Shown piece by piece: positions 1 through 10,157 of a stretch of DNA of 64,000 nt. Source of the stretch: Mixophyes australis (Eukaryota; Chordata; Amphibia; Anura; Limnodynastidae); contig JAVHZZ010000004.1 of the NCBI GenBank assembly GCA_036250195.1, positions 320,626,128-320,690,127 on the forward strand, given 5' to 3'. Every line of letters starts with the position of its first letter. Within the stretch, counting starts at the first letter, position 1. Both the position numbers and the translations under genes were made by a program. The notes beneath the pieces were generated by a model, which worked only from the letters and a program-made list of their open reading frames with translations, was not told the DNA's origin and searched no databases.

Positions 1-84
1 TACCATTTCTTCTCTCATAACAATGTTTTTACAAGCAAGATGTTCCAAAGGCTTCTCCAAGCCTTGCATAAGAAGCCCATTTTG

Positions 85-712
85 TAAGTATTGCAGCAGT
101 CGGTGGTAATGGTATTTACGATACTGTAAACACCTACAGTGTTTACAGTTACATAATTATTACGAAACTGAGCACAGCGATATGGAAAAAATACCTACTT
201 ATCTGTAAATAGACACAGCCCAGATCCGATGTCAGGAGAGGGCGACACTTCCAGATGACGTCACTTTCAACCAGGACTTGGACATTGTAGGTTTTAAAGC
301 GCCAATGCACGGACCTATGTAAGTACTACCTTTACGTTAGTGGTTAGGGTTAGGCAGCGGGTTAGAGTTAGGGAGCGGGTTAGGGTTAGGATTAGGCAGC
401 AGGTTGGGGTTAGGGTTAGCCTGCGGGTTAGGGTTAGGTTGCGGAATAGGGTTAGGAATACAAATAACATTACCATCTTGAAATTGGTCCGTGCATTTCT
501 GCTTTAAAAAAAAAATCCAAGTCGCGGTTGCAAGTGACGTCATTTGGAACTGTTGCCCTCTCCTGGCATCGGATCTGACCTTTGTCTGTTTACAGCTAAG
601 TAGGTCTTTTTTACATGTCGCTGTCTTCAGTATCGTAATAATTATGTAGCTGTAAACACTGTAGGTGTTTACAGCATCGTACATTCGCACTACACTTGCG
701 GCACTACAATAC
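85..712. mobile_element. Inverted-repeat element A with telomere-like core
   Basis: The sequence at about 85-310 is repeated in inverted orientation at about 480-712 with moderate divergence. Both arms contain a 'gtaaacacctacagtgttta' block, a 'gacgtcact' block and 'atgcacggacc' next to the core. The core (337-458) is a degenerate TTAGGG array. No transposase is encoded, so this is a non-autonomous fold-back or long-TIR element. No target duplication could be fixed. The open frame across the core is only a by-product of the repeat. The element shares the arm motif 'ttttaaagcg-caatgca-ggacc' with the element at 50140-50705, so the two are probably divergent members of one family (inference). 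Confidence 0.75.
337..458 (+). repeat. Degenerate TTAGGG (telomere-like) array
   Basis: Runs of gttagg and ttaggg are separated by short interruptions such as cagcgg and gagcgg. The array lies entirely between the two inverted arms of element A, so it is part of a mobile element and does not mark a chromosome end. Confidence 0.85.
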
Positions 713-1289
713 CTGTTCTCTTACTGCCATCTCAGGATTGTAATAACAAATCAAAATGCTTAAAAAATGCTTTATTCTCAAAATAAAAAAAATCAATATA
801 TATTGTTTTCATTTTAAATATAAAATCTTATCTACTTTTACACAGTATTTTCTTTTTATCAGTTGAACTGGGCATGAAGCTGCCAAGACGGGTCTCGCAT
901 GTGCACAACTACCGAGACTGGCCCAGTAAAGCCATAAGATAATCATTACTGCTCTGGGTCAGTATTACTGGAGCAACTATCTAAGCAACTGATTATTGCT
1001 CAGCTGCCTCAGCGACATTTTTTTGTTAAATTGTGGTGATGACTGATTTTTCTATTGTCGAGAATAGTGCTAATAAAAATTCATTCTTATCGCTGCAATT
1101 GGATTTCTAATGATAAATAAACCCTGAACTTCACTGGTCTGATAATTTTAGTGCAAACAATCGTTAAGTATGTTTTTAGTAATTACCTGCTGTCTACAAC
1201 TTAGGTAGCCTGAGCCCATTTAGCTGAGCAAATGGAGCAAAATATATAATAATGTGATGTCTAGTCGGTGTAGAAAAATGTATTTTTAC
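713..1289. other. Unassigned AT-rich stretch
   Basis: No gene, repeat family or RNA could be recognised here. The composition is AT-rich with short poly-A and poly-T runs. Confidence 0.5.
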
Positions 1290-1560
1290 ACCAGTGCTCC
1301 ATGATGGTCTACCCAGCAAAGTAGAAGTGTAACTCAAGGTCTACCAACGTCTGGAATTTTGCAGGAAAGATGCAGCACCATTCTTCCAAATTCATTCAAC
1401 TGATGTCTGCTTGGTGGTGGTCTCCTTTGTTATTTTAGCATGTTCCATAAATGCTTGATTTGGTTCAGATCTAGTGACTGAGAAGGCCATAACATATGGA
1501 TAACATCAGTGCCGTGCTGCAGACTTAGTTAGGTTGATGACAAACATGCACTTATATGTT
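1290..1560 (-). pseudogene. Tc1-like transposase remnant
   Basis: On the minus strand, 1436-1513 translates to a block containing WPSQSLDLNQIKHLW. This corresponds to the WPxQSPDLNPIEHLW motif around the last catalytic Asp of Tc1/mariner-superfamily DDE transposases. Frames on either side are broken by stops and no terminal inverted repeats were found, so this is a short decayed piece of the C-terminal catalytic domain. The exact limits are uncertain. The family assignment rests on this single motif. Confidence 0.6.
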
Positions 1561-1593
1561 TGTCGAGAATATGGTGAAGGATGAATTGTCATC

Positions 1594-1793
1594 ATCATCA
1601 CCAATTATTTATATAGCGCCACTGATTCCGCAGCGCTGTACAGAGAACTCATTCACATCAGTCCCTGCCCCATTGGAGCTTACAATCTAAATTTCCTAAC
1701 ATACAGACAGACAGAGAGAGAGAGAGAGAGAGAGAGACTAGGGTCTATTTTGATAGCAGCCAATTAACCTACTAGTATGTTTTTGGAGTGTCT
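1594..1793 (-). mobile_element. 3' part of an L2-tailed SINE with (GA)n expansion
   Basis: This is the minus-strand 3' portion of the same SINE seen more completely at 46838-47163. It has a cat/atc tail, 'atttatatagcgccactgat', the 'cagcgctgtacagagaac' block, and 'agcccattaacct'-like sequence at the other end. The tRNA-like head is missing. The internal acagacagaca stretch has expanded into a (GA)n microsatellite at about 1704-1738. Confidence 0.7.
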
Positions 1794-2043
1794 AACCTTA
1801 TTGCCTTCATCCACTGCTTGTTAGTTCATTGCCTGTGTTGTTTGCGCCACTGAACTTGCAAATGTACATTGCCAGGTTACACACTGTAAACCGACTATGA
1901 TATTCTGCTCTGAGTTCTCGTTGGACCATTTTTAATTAAACTGGAGTCTGTGCTTCGGCACTGTTGCCCTTTGCAAATTATGTTTTGTTTAGCAAGTTGA
2001 GATGTATTCACTGAAGCCCCTGCCAAATGTGCCCTAACAAGCA

Positions 2044-3090
2044 GTTGCTATTGTACAGGGGGTAAAAGTAGAACAGTTAATGGTTCCTCCGATCCATGTA
2101 CCACTAGTGCTAAAAGCAGCACATACACATGTCCATGGGGGACACCTGGAGAAGGATAAAAAACAAGAACGAGTTCTGCTGAGGTTTTATTGGCCCGGTG
2201 AACACGTGGCAGTGAAAAGGTACTACTGGTCCTGTCCCATTTGTCAGAGACCCTGGCCCAACTCCATGTACAGGGCACCTTTCATCTAGATGCCAATAGT
2301 GCAAGTTATCTTTGAACGGATAGCCATAGACCTTGTGGGGCTGCTGGGGAAAACCGCTTTTGGGTCCAATATACTAGTGGTACTTTACTATGCAACCAGA
2401 TATCCAGTGGCAGTTCCCCTATGGAACATAAAGTCCAGCAACATAGCTAAAGAACTTGTATTGATGTTCACATGCTTGGGAATAACCAAGGAAATTCTAA
2501 CAGGCTAGGGCACCCCAATCATTTCCAAGCTGATGAAGGACATGTGCCAGTTGTTAGGGGTGATGGCTCTTCACACCTCCTTGTACCATCCACAAATGGA
2601 CGGCTTAAAGTATAAGCTCAGAATATCTGTGGCACAGGGAAAAATGATTGGACATGTTTATTCCCTATTTGATGTTTGCCATAAACAAGGTTTATTCCTT
2701 TTGAAATATTTTTGTGGAGACAGCCCAGGGGTATCTTGGATATGTTAAAGGAAGGATGGGAGCAGCAAGGCCCGTGGGAGCCAAATCTGGTACAATTTGT
2801 GTCCCAAATGTATGTGAGGCTAGGAAAGATATGGCCCATTGTACAACAGCATGTAAAAGAGGCTCAGGAATGATAGAAGAGAAGTTATGATAAAAGTGCT
2901 GTAGTTCGATCTTTCAAGCCTGGGGAGATGGTCCTAGTCCTGGTTCCAACCCAGGAAAGCAAACTTTCGCCCACTGGCAAGGTCCATATGAAATTCTAGA
3001 GGAGGCTGTCTGTCCTGTCAATTACAGGGTCTGTCAGTTGGGGAGGAGAAGGGAGGTGCAAATATATCATGTCAATCTCCTTAAACCTTA
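2044..3090 (+). pseudogene. Retrotransposon integrase (broken)
   Basis: In order: an H2C2 zinc-binding region (HVHGGH followed by CPIC near 2130-2245), the integrase core with FERIAIDLVG (first catalytic Asp, about 2310-2340), then the region that normally reads LTDQGTP. Here the Asp codon has become Gly and the next codon is TAG, so the second catalytic Asp is lost. HPQMDGL follows. Downstream, 2970-3090 encodes a GPY/F-type C-terminal domain (WQGPYEILEEA, then VNLLKP) in a shifted frame. At least three stops or frameshifts are present. The tail runs straight into RT-type sequence with no LTR between, so this integrase is upstream of RT in the same element. Confidence 0.75.
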
Positions 3091-4450
3091 GTATGATGAG
3101 GACAACTCTTCTCGGGTAGTGATTACTGGCATTGAAAAGTCTGAAGAGCCTGATTTGTCTATTAAGCAGAAACAACAGACTGAGGAAATGATATGCAGGA
3201 ACAGGGATGTCTTCTCTTCGATTCCTGGGCACACTACCTTAATTGAACATTACATTGTCACCAGGAGTTGTCATAAAGCAGAAGCTTTACCGCATTCCAG
3301 AAGCCAGACAGGTTGACGTGAAAAAGGAAACTGAGAAGATGGTCCAGCTGGAGATAAATGAGGAATCCAATAGTGAGTGGAACAGCCCTTTTGTGCTAGT
3401 TCCGAAGCACAATGGGTGTATTACATTCTGCAATGACTTTAGGCGGTTAAACAGTGTATTCCAGTTCGATGTCTACCCACTGCCACATATGGACGAACTG
3501 GTAGAAAATCTATTAGGCAGTAACAATCTAACTACTCTTGACTTAACCAAGGGGTAACAGCAAGTTCCCCTTACATTCTCAGCCAATCCAAAGACCGCAT
3601 TATCCAACCCCGATGGTCTCTTCCAATATAAAGTCCTACCCTTTGGGTTGCACAGGGCACCTGCCACCTTCCAATGGGTCATGAATAAGTTGCTACAGCC
3701 CCATACAGCTTGTGCAGCTGCTTATTTAGACAATATAGTGCTTTATACCCCCTGACTGGAAATCACATCTGGCCAGTCAAGGCAGTCTTAGCTTCATTAA
3801 GGTCTGCAAGACTAACAGCTAATCTAGAAAAATGTGCCATAGCCATGAGAGAAGCCAAGTATATGGGGTACATTGTTGGATGAGCGCAAGTATATCCCCA
3901 ACTAGATAAAGTGGAGGCAGTCAAAAATTGGCCAAGACGAGAAAAGAAATCGCAGTTAAAAACCTTCCTAGGCTTAGTAGGTTACTAGAGGTGATTCGTA
4001 AGCCATTTTGCCACTATAGCTGCTCAACTTACCAACTTGTGTAAAAAAAGTTGTACAGATAGATTAGCCAGGTCTGACTCTGCAGAAGTTGATTGGTCAG
4101 ATCTTCACTTAGCCCTCTGTTCCTCTCCAGGTCTACAAGCACCAGACTTTACCCGAAGGTTCTTCCTTCAAACTGATACCTACAATGTTGGCTTAGGTGC
4201 AGTATTGCCGCAGGAGAAGGATGGAATAGAAAACCCTGTCCTGTATTTAAGTCAGAAGTTACTTCCAAGGGAACAAAAATATGCCACCGTGGAGGAGGAA
4301 TATCTTGCCATAAAATAGGTAACAGAAGCTCTCTGCTATTATCTTCTAGCCAGATAATTCACATCAATAACAGACTGTGCACCATTGTGGTTGATGCAGA
4401 ACAACTGGGACCACTAGTTCTTGGCACTGCAACCTTTCAACCTCTCTCAG
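3091..4450 (+). pseudogene. Retrotransposon reverse transcriptase-RNase H (broken)
   Basis: The region opens with a linker containing RDVFSSIPG and YRIPEARQ, typical of the N-terminal approach to Gypsy-type RT. Then come FVLVPK, FCNDFRRLN, TTLDLTKG, VLPFGL and YLDNIVLY. The last is the YxDD catalytic box with the second Asp changed to Asn. An FLGLVGY thumb motif and an RNase H start with FFLQTDTYNVGLGAVL and TVEEEYLAIK follow. The frame is broken by stops after TKG, after the YLDN block and at the RNase H end, plus frameshifts. It is non-functional. Plus-strand continuity with the integrase and the downstream polypurine tract supports one element. Confidence 0.8.
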
Positions 4451-4790
4451 TAGACCCAGTATTCTGCATAAAAATGTAGATGCATTGTCACTAAAATTTG
4501 CGCTTCTTGCGATGTCCGCATCCCTCTACTTGGTGACGCTAGTAGGAGGGATAGGTAACAAAGGGATGCATTTAGCTAGCAATCTGCAGAGAAAGGATGC
4601 AAGCAGAGTAACACATTTGTGTAACAGTGCACCTAGCTTAACAAAATAAATAGGAGGATATATGTGTGACAAAATAAAGGTATAGAGTCTGATCTAACTT
4701 ACATTGTTTAGAAGTGTCTTTTCCCACAGTAGGTTGACAAGGTGTGTCTGTAGTAAGAGCAAATAGAGCAGCTGAGAAGAGTTCATTTTT

Positions 4791-5061
4791 AAAGGGAAGG
4801 TGGGAGTGTAACCTGCTCATCAAGCTAGGACTGTGGAAGGAGTGTCCAGTATAAAAACTTGTTTGTTTCACTGTTCAGGGTGACCGATGCTAGAGAAGCT
4901 GGCTGGTGGCTAGACAGCTGGTCTCTGTTTAGTGCTTAGGGTTACAAGAAACTATGTGTAATCTTTATGGTGTCAAATACTTTACCATCCTGACATTAAA
5001 ACAAAGTAAAAAGCAAGAAGTTGTTTGCGTGTGTTTCACCAGAAGTGTGCTCTTGCCACAA
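4791..5061 (+). repeat. Polypurine tract and 3' LTR of the Gmr1-like element
   Basis: A purine run 'aaagggaaggtgggag' is followed directly by 'tgtaacc', the usual TG start of an LTR. Within the next 255 bases are a TATA-like 'gtataaaaac' at about 4850, an ATTAAA-type polyadenylation signal near 4995, and a plausible CA end near 5061. No 5' LTR is present for comparison, so the 3' edge is approximate. Confidence 0.5.
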
Positions 5062-5407
5062 TAGATATATAATTTTTTTTTAATAATCCTATGAATATTA
5101 CTTGTACTAAAATCCATTATATAACCCATATAAATACATTTCAATTGTATGTTCGTTTTGAATGTATTTTCCTTTTTATATCCAATTCTCTTTAATGTGA
5201 TTATCATGTTTCATTTAACAACTGTGTTCCTTTTAAATATGTTTAAGTATTTATGTTTTTATATGATTTGTTTAACAATACGAAATATTTTGATTACAGT
5301 AAAAACTGCATTTTTATCTTTATATATATTTTAATATTATATTATATTGATATTTATTCCCTTTATTGATCTGTTGTTTTATTCAACAAGCCATTTATCA
5401 ACACCAG
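5062..5407. other. Unassigned AT-rich stretch
   Basis: Strongly AT-rich with no recognisable gene or element. Confidence 0.5.
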
Positions 5408-5595
5408 GGGGTAAATGTATCATACTCCGGTTTCTTCAACTCGCGGGAGTTCGGCGAGATGACAGCTAAAATTTAAAGCGGCGCTGCCTTGTAAAGGCAA
5501 GTTTCCCTTTACAAGGCAGCGCCGCTTTAAATTTTAGCTGTCATCTTGCCGAACTCCCGCGAGTTGTAGAAACCGGAGTATGATACATTTACCCC
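5408..5595. mobile_element. Palindromic MITE, Harbinger-type candidate
   Basis: A near-perfect palindrome: two arms of about 85-90 bases differ at only about two positions and meet at a short centre near 5500. The ends read ggggtaaatgtatcat. The element is flanked by CAG on both sides (5405-5407 and 5596-5598), matching the 3-bp CWG/TWA target duplications of PIF/Harbinger elements. The same terminal sequence (tgatacatttacccc) ends the fragment at 9870-10157. No coding capacity. Confidence 0.7.
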
Positions 5596-5599
5596 CAGA

Positions 5600-6683
5600 T
5601 CTTGAATATTTAATTACTACCAGCATACCATTGGTTAATTATTGTTTATACCATTGTAAACAAAATATGTACAAATATACAATGCAATACATATAAATAT
5701 AAAAAAAAACATTCTATTATGTTTACATAATGTATTTGGAAAATGTTAAACTGGATAATGTTGATGCTTCTTTCCACTGCACAATGAACCTCTTTTACAC
5801 TTTAAAATTATTACTCTAATAATGAAACAAACACACGGACAATTTGGCAAATATGGTTACAGTTTTTATTATATTGAAATGGTGGCGAAAGCAAAATGCG
5901 AGTTCAGCTAAACAGACTAATACAAAATGTGTGCATGGTCAAGTGACCCGGAATGCATTAAACCAAGGATATCATCTCTTACTGAATTAACGGCGCTTAA
6001 TCCAGCATCAGGGAAACAAACGCCCACTCTGGACTCACAAGAGCCATATGTACATCGAAGGTGGAAGTAACCTGCGGCCAATCAGCGAAATCACCTTGTA
6101 TCAGTCACTGACCGCTATGCTATCCTGTCAGCACTGTGTTCCTTTAAAGAACATACAGCCCACCATCAAGTGACCTGACCAAACTCCCCAGTTTCCAATT
6201 TAATGAAAATCCACAACCACTTGTCTGTAGATGCACCCCAGCTAGTCTGAACAAGCAAGCCTGGTCCGCTGTAAACAAGGGATGTTTAATTACCATAATG
6301 CCCTAACGACATGGTCAGTGGCCTTATTAAGTTTTGTCAGCAGACTCCTCATAATGGGGGCATGAATATTACCCCCTCACTTGGAAGGTAAACCTAATCG
6401 TGCCTGAAAGAATGACTGGGTCCACTGGAATCAAGGGGTGTTCAATTACCACTCCTCCGCAGCTTATTAACTGAAATGCCAGTGGGCCTATTAAGTTTTT
6501 GTAGAATCTGGCTAATACTGGATTGACCAATTTTACAGTTCAGCAGATCCTAGGCACAACAGACCAGCACAATTTACAGCTAGCCAACTAATTTTGATCT
6601 CTATAACATCCAGCCTGATTTTAATCAGCAACTCGATGGAGGTCCTGGAGTGCCAAAATCTGAGACCAACATGATCATAAGAT
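5600..6683. other. Unassigned sequence
   Basis: No gene was recognised. From about 5850 the composition is less AT-rich and could belong to a degenerate repeat, but no terminal repeats or protein motifs support this. Confidence 0.4.
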
Positions 6684-7935
6684 TGTCACAATCCACTCTC
6701 CAGGTATCTCTACCCGAGCCTCTAAACACTGACTATTACTTTAAATCTCTCCTCTTAGTACAGGCTGCCAGCCACGGTTTGCACCTATGATTTCTTCACC
6801 CTTGTTTTAGTCAGTTCTGCCATTGGTCAGCCCTCCTTTATAAGGCTCCTCCTTTCACCTATTCATTGCTGGTTCTTCAAGTCTACACCTGGCCTGGTTC
6901 AGATACCTCTGCTGTTAGTACTTTGTCTGCACCGCTGACTACTGTTGACTCGTTCCACAATCCTGTGGTAAGCTGTGGCTCATCATTGCTGTATCTCTGG
7001 ACTCCGCCGATCTCTGCGACCCTGTTCCACTTAAACGTGGTAATCGCTATGATCAACGCCCGCTATCTACTTGTCTGCACCGCTGACTACTGCTGACTCG
7101 TTTCACAGTCCTGTGGTAAGCTGTGGCTCATCGTTGCTGTATCTCTAGGACTCCGCTGATCTCTGCGCACCTGTTCCACTTACCCGTGGTAATCGCTATG
7201 ATCAACGCCCGCTATCTACTTGTCTGCACCGCTGACTACTGCTGACTTGTTTCACAGTCCTGTGGTAAGCTGTGGCTCATCACTGCTGCACATCTGGATT
7301 TCGCTGATCTGTTCATCTTTAGTAACTTCATTGAACTTTGTATTTATGTTCCACTCCTCAGTGGTACTTGCTGTGACTAATGTTCATTATGTATTCTGTC
7401 TGCATCACTGAACTTCTCTGATGGTTCCTACTCTCCTGTATACAGCTGTGACCCATCACCTGCAGTATACTTCACACTTCATTAAACTTTGTACTATGTT
7501 CCACTCCTTAGTGGTACTTGCTGGGACCAATGCTCATTGTATATTCTGTCTGCACTACTGAACTTTGCTGATGGTTACTACTCTCTGGTATACAGCCGTG
7601 ACCCATCACCTGCAGTATACTCAACTTTCATTGAACTGTATATTTCTCTATGCTGCCTAGATCGGTTCTACACCTGTCTCACTGGGAGACAGGAGGGTCG
7701 CGACCTGCAGAGTGGAAGCCACTGAAGCCCAAATTCCCTTGTGGGAATCCCTGGTGAATACCTTCCATTTTGTTAGACTCCGCGCCTCTAGGGAAGTCTA
7801 GCCAATACCAGTTGAGACAGCAGGATCTCACTCAATCCTTCGTGAGCAAACCTGACAAAGATATGGCCAGCACAAACCCATCCTACCCAGCCAATGAATC
7901 TCAACAGGGTGCGGAATGGAAGACCAATTATGGGC
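6684..7935 (+). mobile_element. Probable LTR/leader of a second LTR retrotransposon
   Basis: A TG start (tgtcacaatcc) at 6684 is followed by a TATA-like 'tttataagg' at about 6837 and a long tandem-repeat block (about 6920-7640). A leader ends in a short frame around 7860-7910 (MASTNPSYPANESQ) that resembles a gag N-terminus of frog LTR elements. It is cut at about 7935 by the L2 tail fragment. No RT, polypurine tract or matching LTR is present, so the call is inferential. The tandem frames inside it are not genes. Confidence 0.35.
6920..7650 (+). repeat. About 148-bp tandem repeats, about five units
   Basis: Units recur at about 147-150-base spacing. 'tgtctgcaccgctgactac' occurs near 6927, 7073 and 7222. 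The variant 'gttccactcc-agtggtact' occurs near 7347 and 7497. The first three units are closely alike and the last two form a diverged sub-type. Confidence 0.75.
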
Positions 7936-8115
7936 CATGTATTATTATTATTATTATGAATCTTTATTTATAGGGCGCCACAAGATTTCTGCAGTGCTGT
8001 ACAGAAAACAGAAAGTGGACCATACAGGGTAAAACAGTACAAAACAATAAACAAAAATACCAGTACTTCATTATCTCCAAACATAGCTTGCACAGTGGAG
8101 TTGGAGGAGAAAAAT
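7936..8115 (-). mobile_element. L2-type LINE 3' tail fragment
   Basis: A (TAT)n tract followed by 'tttatttatagggcgccac' and a 'gtgctgtacag' block. This matches the 3' end of the adjacent L2 LINE in the same orientation. Only about 180 bases of 3' UTR remain. Confidence 0.65.
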
Positions 8116-8116
8116 A

Positions 8117-9410
8117 GGTATTATTATTATTATTAATTTTTATTTATAGGGCGCCACTAGGTATCCGTAGCGCCGTACAGGGACAGTCAGAATCACAGTA
8201 CAGGGTGAGACAGCATGGTACAGTTAACAAAAAGCACAGTAACTCGGCAGCTCAAAGTACAGCTAGATGACAGGTGAGAGCCCCAGCGGGGTAGAAAGAG
8301 TAGAAAGAGGGGTTAGAAGGGCAGAAGGACCTCACGGAAGAGGCTGAGTAGCTGTAGAACAGAGTTATAAGTGGTGGAGAACAGGAGGAGAGGTGGCACT
8401 GCTCGAAGGAGCGTACAATCTAAGGGGAGGGTTGGACGGACAGAGACACAAGGGTTGGAGGAGGAAAGGGGGAGAACGGAGGCTGAGACGGGGAAGGGGA
8501 AGAGGGGAGAAGAGGAGAACGACAAGGGGGGGGTAAGTAGGAGATTGGAAGGAGGGTAGTTAAGTGGGAGACTGGAAGGCTTTTAAGAAAAGGTGGGTTT
8601 TTAAAGCCCGTTTGAAGCTGGACACATTGGGGGATGTTCTGATGGAGTGGGGGAGCTGGTTCCAGTGCAGGGGGGATAGAACTCTTGGATAAGAGCGTGG
8701 GAGGAGGTAACCAAGGGGAGGCGACGGTCATTGGCCGAACGCAGAGGGCGGGATGGAGCTTGAATGGAGATGAGGTTGGAGATGTAGGGAGCAGTGGAGT
8801 TGGAGAGAGCCTTGAATGTAAGTGTGAGGAGCTTGAACAGGATTCTGTAGGGGAAGGGGAGCCAGCGAAGGGTTTGGTAGAGGGGGGAGACAGAAGAGGA
8901 GCGGCGAGAAAGGAAGATGAGCCGAGCGGCTGCATTGAGTTCGGAGCGAAGGGGAGCGAGATGAGAGCGGGGATGGCCAGTAAGGAGGAGGTTGCAGTAG
9001 TCCAAGTGGGAGATAATAAGAGAGTGAACAAGAGCTTTAGTGGCATCTTGGGAGAGGAAGGGCCGAATGCGTGCGATGTTGCGCAGCTGGGAGCGGCAGG
9101 ATTTGGCTAGAGAGAGAATGTTGGGGCAAAGAAGGGAGAGGAGTCAAGGATGACACCGAGGCAGCGAAGTTGGGGAACAGGGGAAAAAGAGGAGTTGTGA
9201 ACTGTGATAGAAAGGTCGGAGGGGGAGGGGGATTGAGTGAGAGGAAAGACAACAATTTTGGTTTTAGCAAGATTAAGTTTGAGAAATCTAGAGGACATCC
9301 AGGAGGAGATGGCAGAGAGGCAGGCGGACACCCTAGAGAGGAGGGAGGGAGAGAGATCAGGTAGATAGGTAGAAAGAGACAGGAGGAAAGAGGGCCCTAC
9401 TTGTAAGAAC
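8117..9410 (-). pseudogene. L2-clade LINE reverse transcriptase, C-terminal part and 3' UTR
   Basis: Read on the minus strand from about 9410 to 8117. It begins inside the RT domain (ISSWMSSRFLKLNLAKTK, then LGVILD), followed by SHLDYCNLLLTGHP, LNAAARLIF, LRWLPFPYRI and FKALSNSTAPYISNL. These are characteristic C-terminal RT motifs of L2/CR1-type LINEs. The 3' UTR ends in 'tttatttatagggcgcc' and an (ATT)n tail at 8117-8140. The pieces lie in different frames. The 5' end is truncated, as usual for target-primed reverse transcription. No endonuclease is present in this copy. Confidence 0.85.
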
Positions 9411-9869
9411 TTACATCCGACAGGGAGGGCAAACAGGAAGCACAATGGGAGTCAGAGGAGAGTAGGTGCCTTGTAGGTGCATGTAGGTGCCTTGACGCCC
9501 AGAGCAAAAATGAAGGACCAACCACCCATTCCCATACTGTAACCAAGTGCCCACCTGTAAACAAAACACCTTTATGTCAAATGGTGTACTGAAAGACAAA
9601 TAAATAAAAGATACCAGCAAAGAGTCAGAGCCTGGGATACACAGGCACAGATTGCTGCTTGCAGGAAGTCTAAGAGAACAAAAATGACCAGCAATAATCA
9701 TTGTGAGGAGCAGGTATATAGTCAGTGACACAGGTGCAGGAATTAACAAGAGGAGAAAGTTAACTCCTGCTAGTGAGGAAAAAAGGCAATTGGGCAATAG
9801 CAGCACCTCTGTTAAGCCAGAGGTACTGCAAGCCTGATACAATGATAGCATTGAGTCCTACAGAAGTCC
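9411..9869. other. Unassigned sequence
   Basis: Nothing recognisable. The minus-strand open frame here lacks any known motif. Confidence 0.4.
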
Positions 9870-10157
9870 ATCAGACAGCATCTGCAGTGGCAAAGCAAGC
9901 AGCGTGTTGTATCTGGCGTGTTAGAAAGCAAACTCTCCTGAGTTTGCTTACTCGCAGCTTGATACATTTGAGAGTTGTATAGCTGCAGTGGCAAACAGTC
10001 GGAAGTTTGATCTCTGGCGATTTTGCAAATAGCGATTTTGACAGAAGCACAACTCTGGCGATTTTGCATGAAATCTCAGCTTCATACATCTACGAGTTTC
10101 AACTCTCCCGAGAAAATCACTGATTTTGCAAAATCGCACCTTGATACATTTACCCCT
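9870..10157. mobile_element. Harbinger-type MITE fragment (right end only)
   Basis: It ends in 'ttgatacatttacccc', the same terminus as the palindromic MITE at 5408-5595, and contains several internal 'gattttgcaaaatcg'-like and 'cttgatacatt' repeats. The matching left terminus was not found, so it is truncated. Confidence 0.5.

Larger units (their letters stand above)
2044..5061 (+). mobile_element. Gmr1-like Ty3/Gypsy retrotransposon, 5'-truncated and decayed
   Basis: On the plus strand the order is integrase zinc finger and core, GPY/F-type integrase tail, reverse transcriptase, RNase H, polypurine tract (about 4791-4806) and 3' LTR (4807 to about 5061). Gypsy elements normally have RT-RH before IN. 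IN before RT is known for the Gmr1 group of deuterostome Ty3/Gypsy elements. No gag, protease or 5' LTR was found upstream, so the copy is 5'-truncated. Many stops and frameshifts show that it is inactive. Confidence 0.75.

Noticed and set aside
337..458. Chromosome end or fusion scar
   Set aside because: The array is degenerate and enclosed by inverted arms. Two similar structures lie elsewhere in the window.
8420..9046. 208-residue Pro/Ser/Leu-rich open frame
   Set aside because: It overlaps the L2 RT frame on the same strand in another phase. The RT motifs are in the neighbouring frame.
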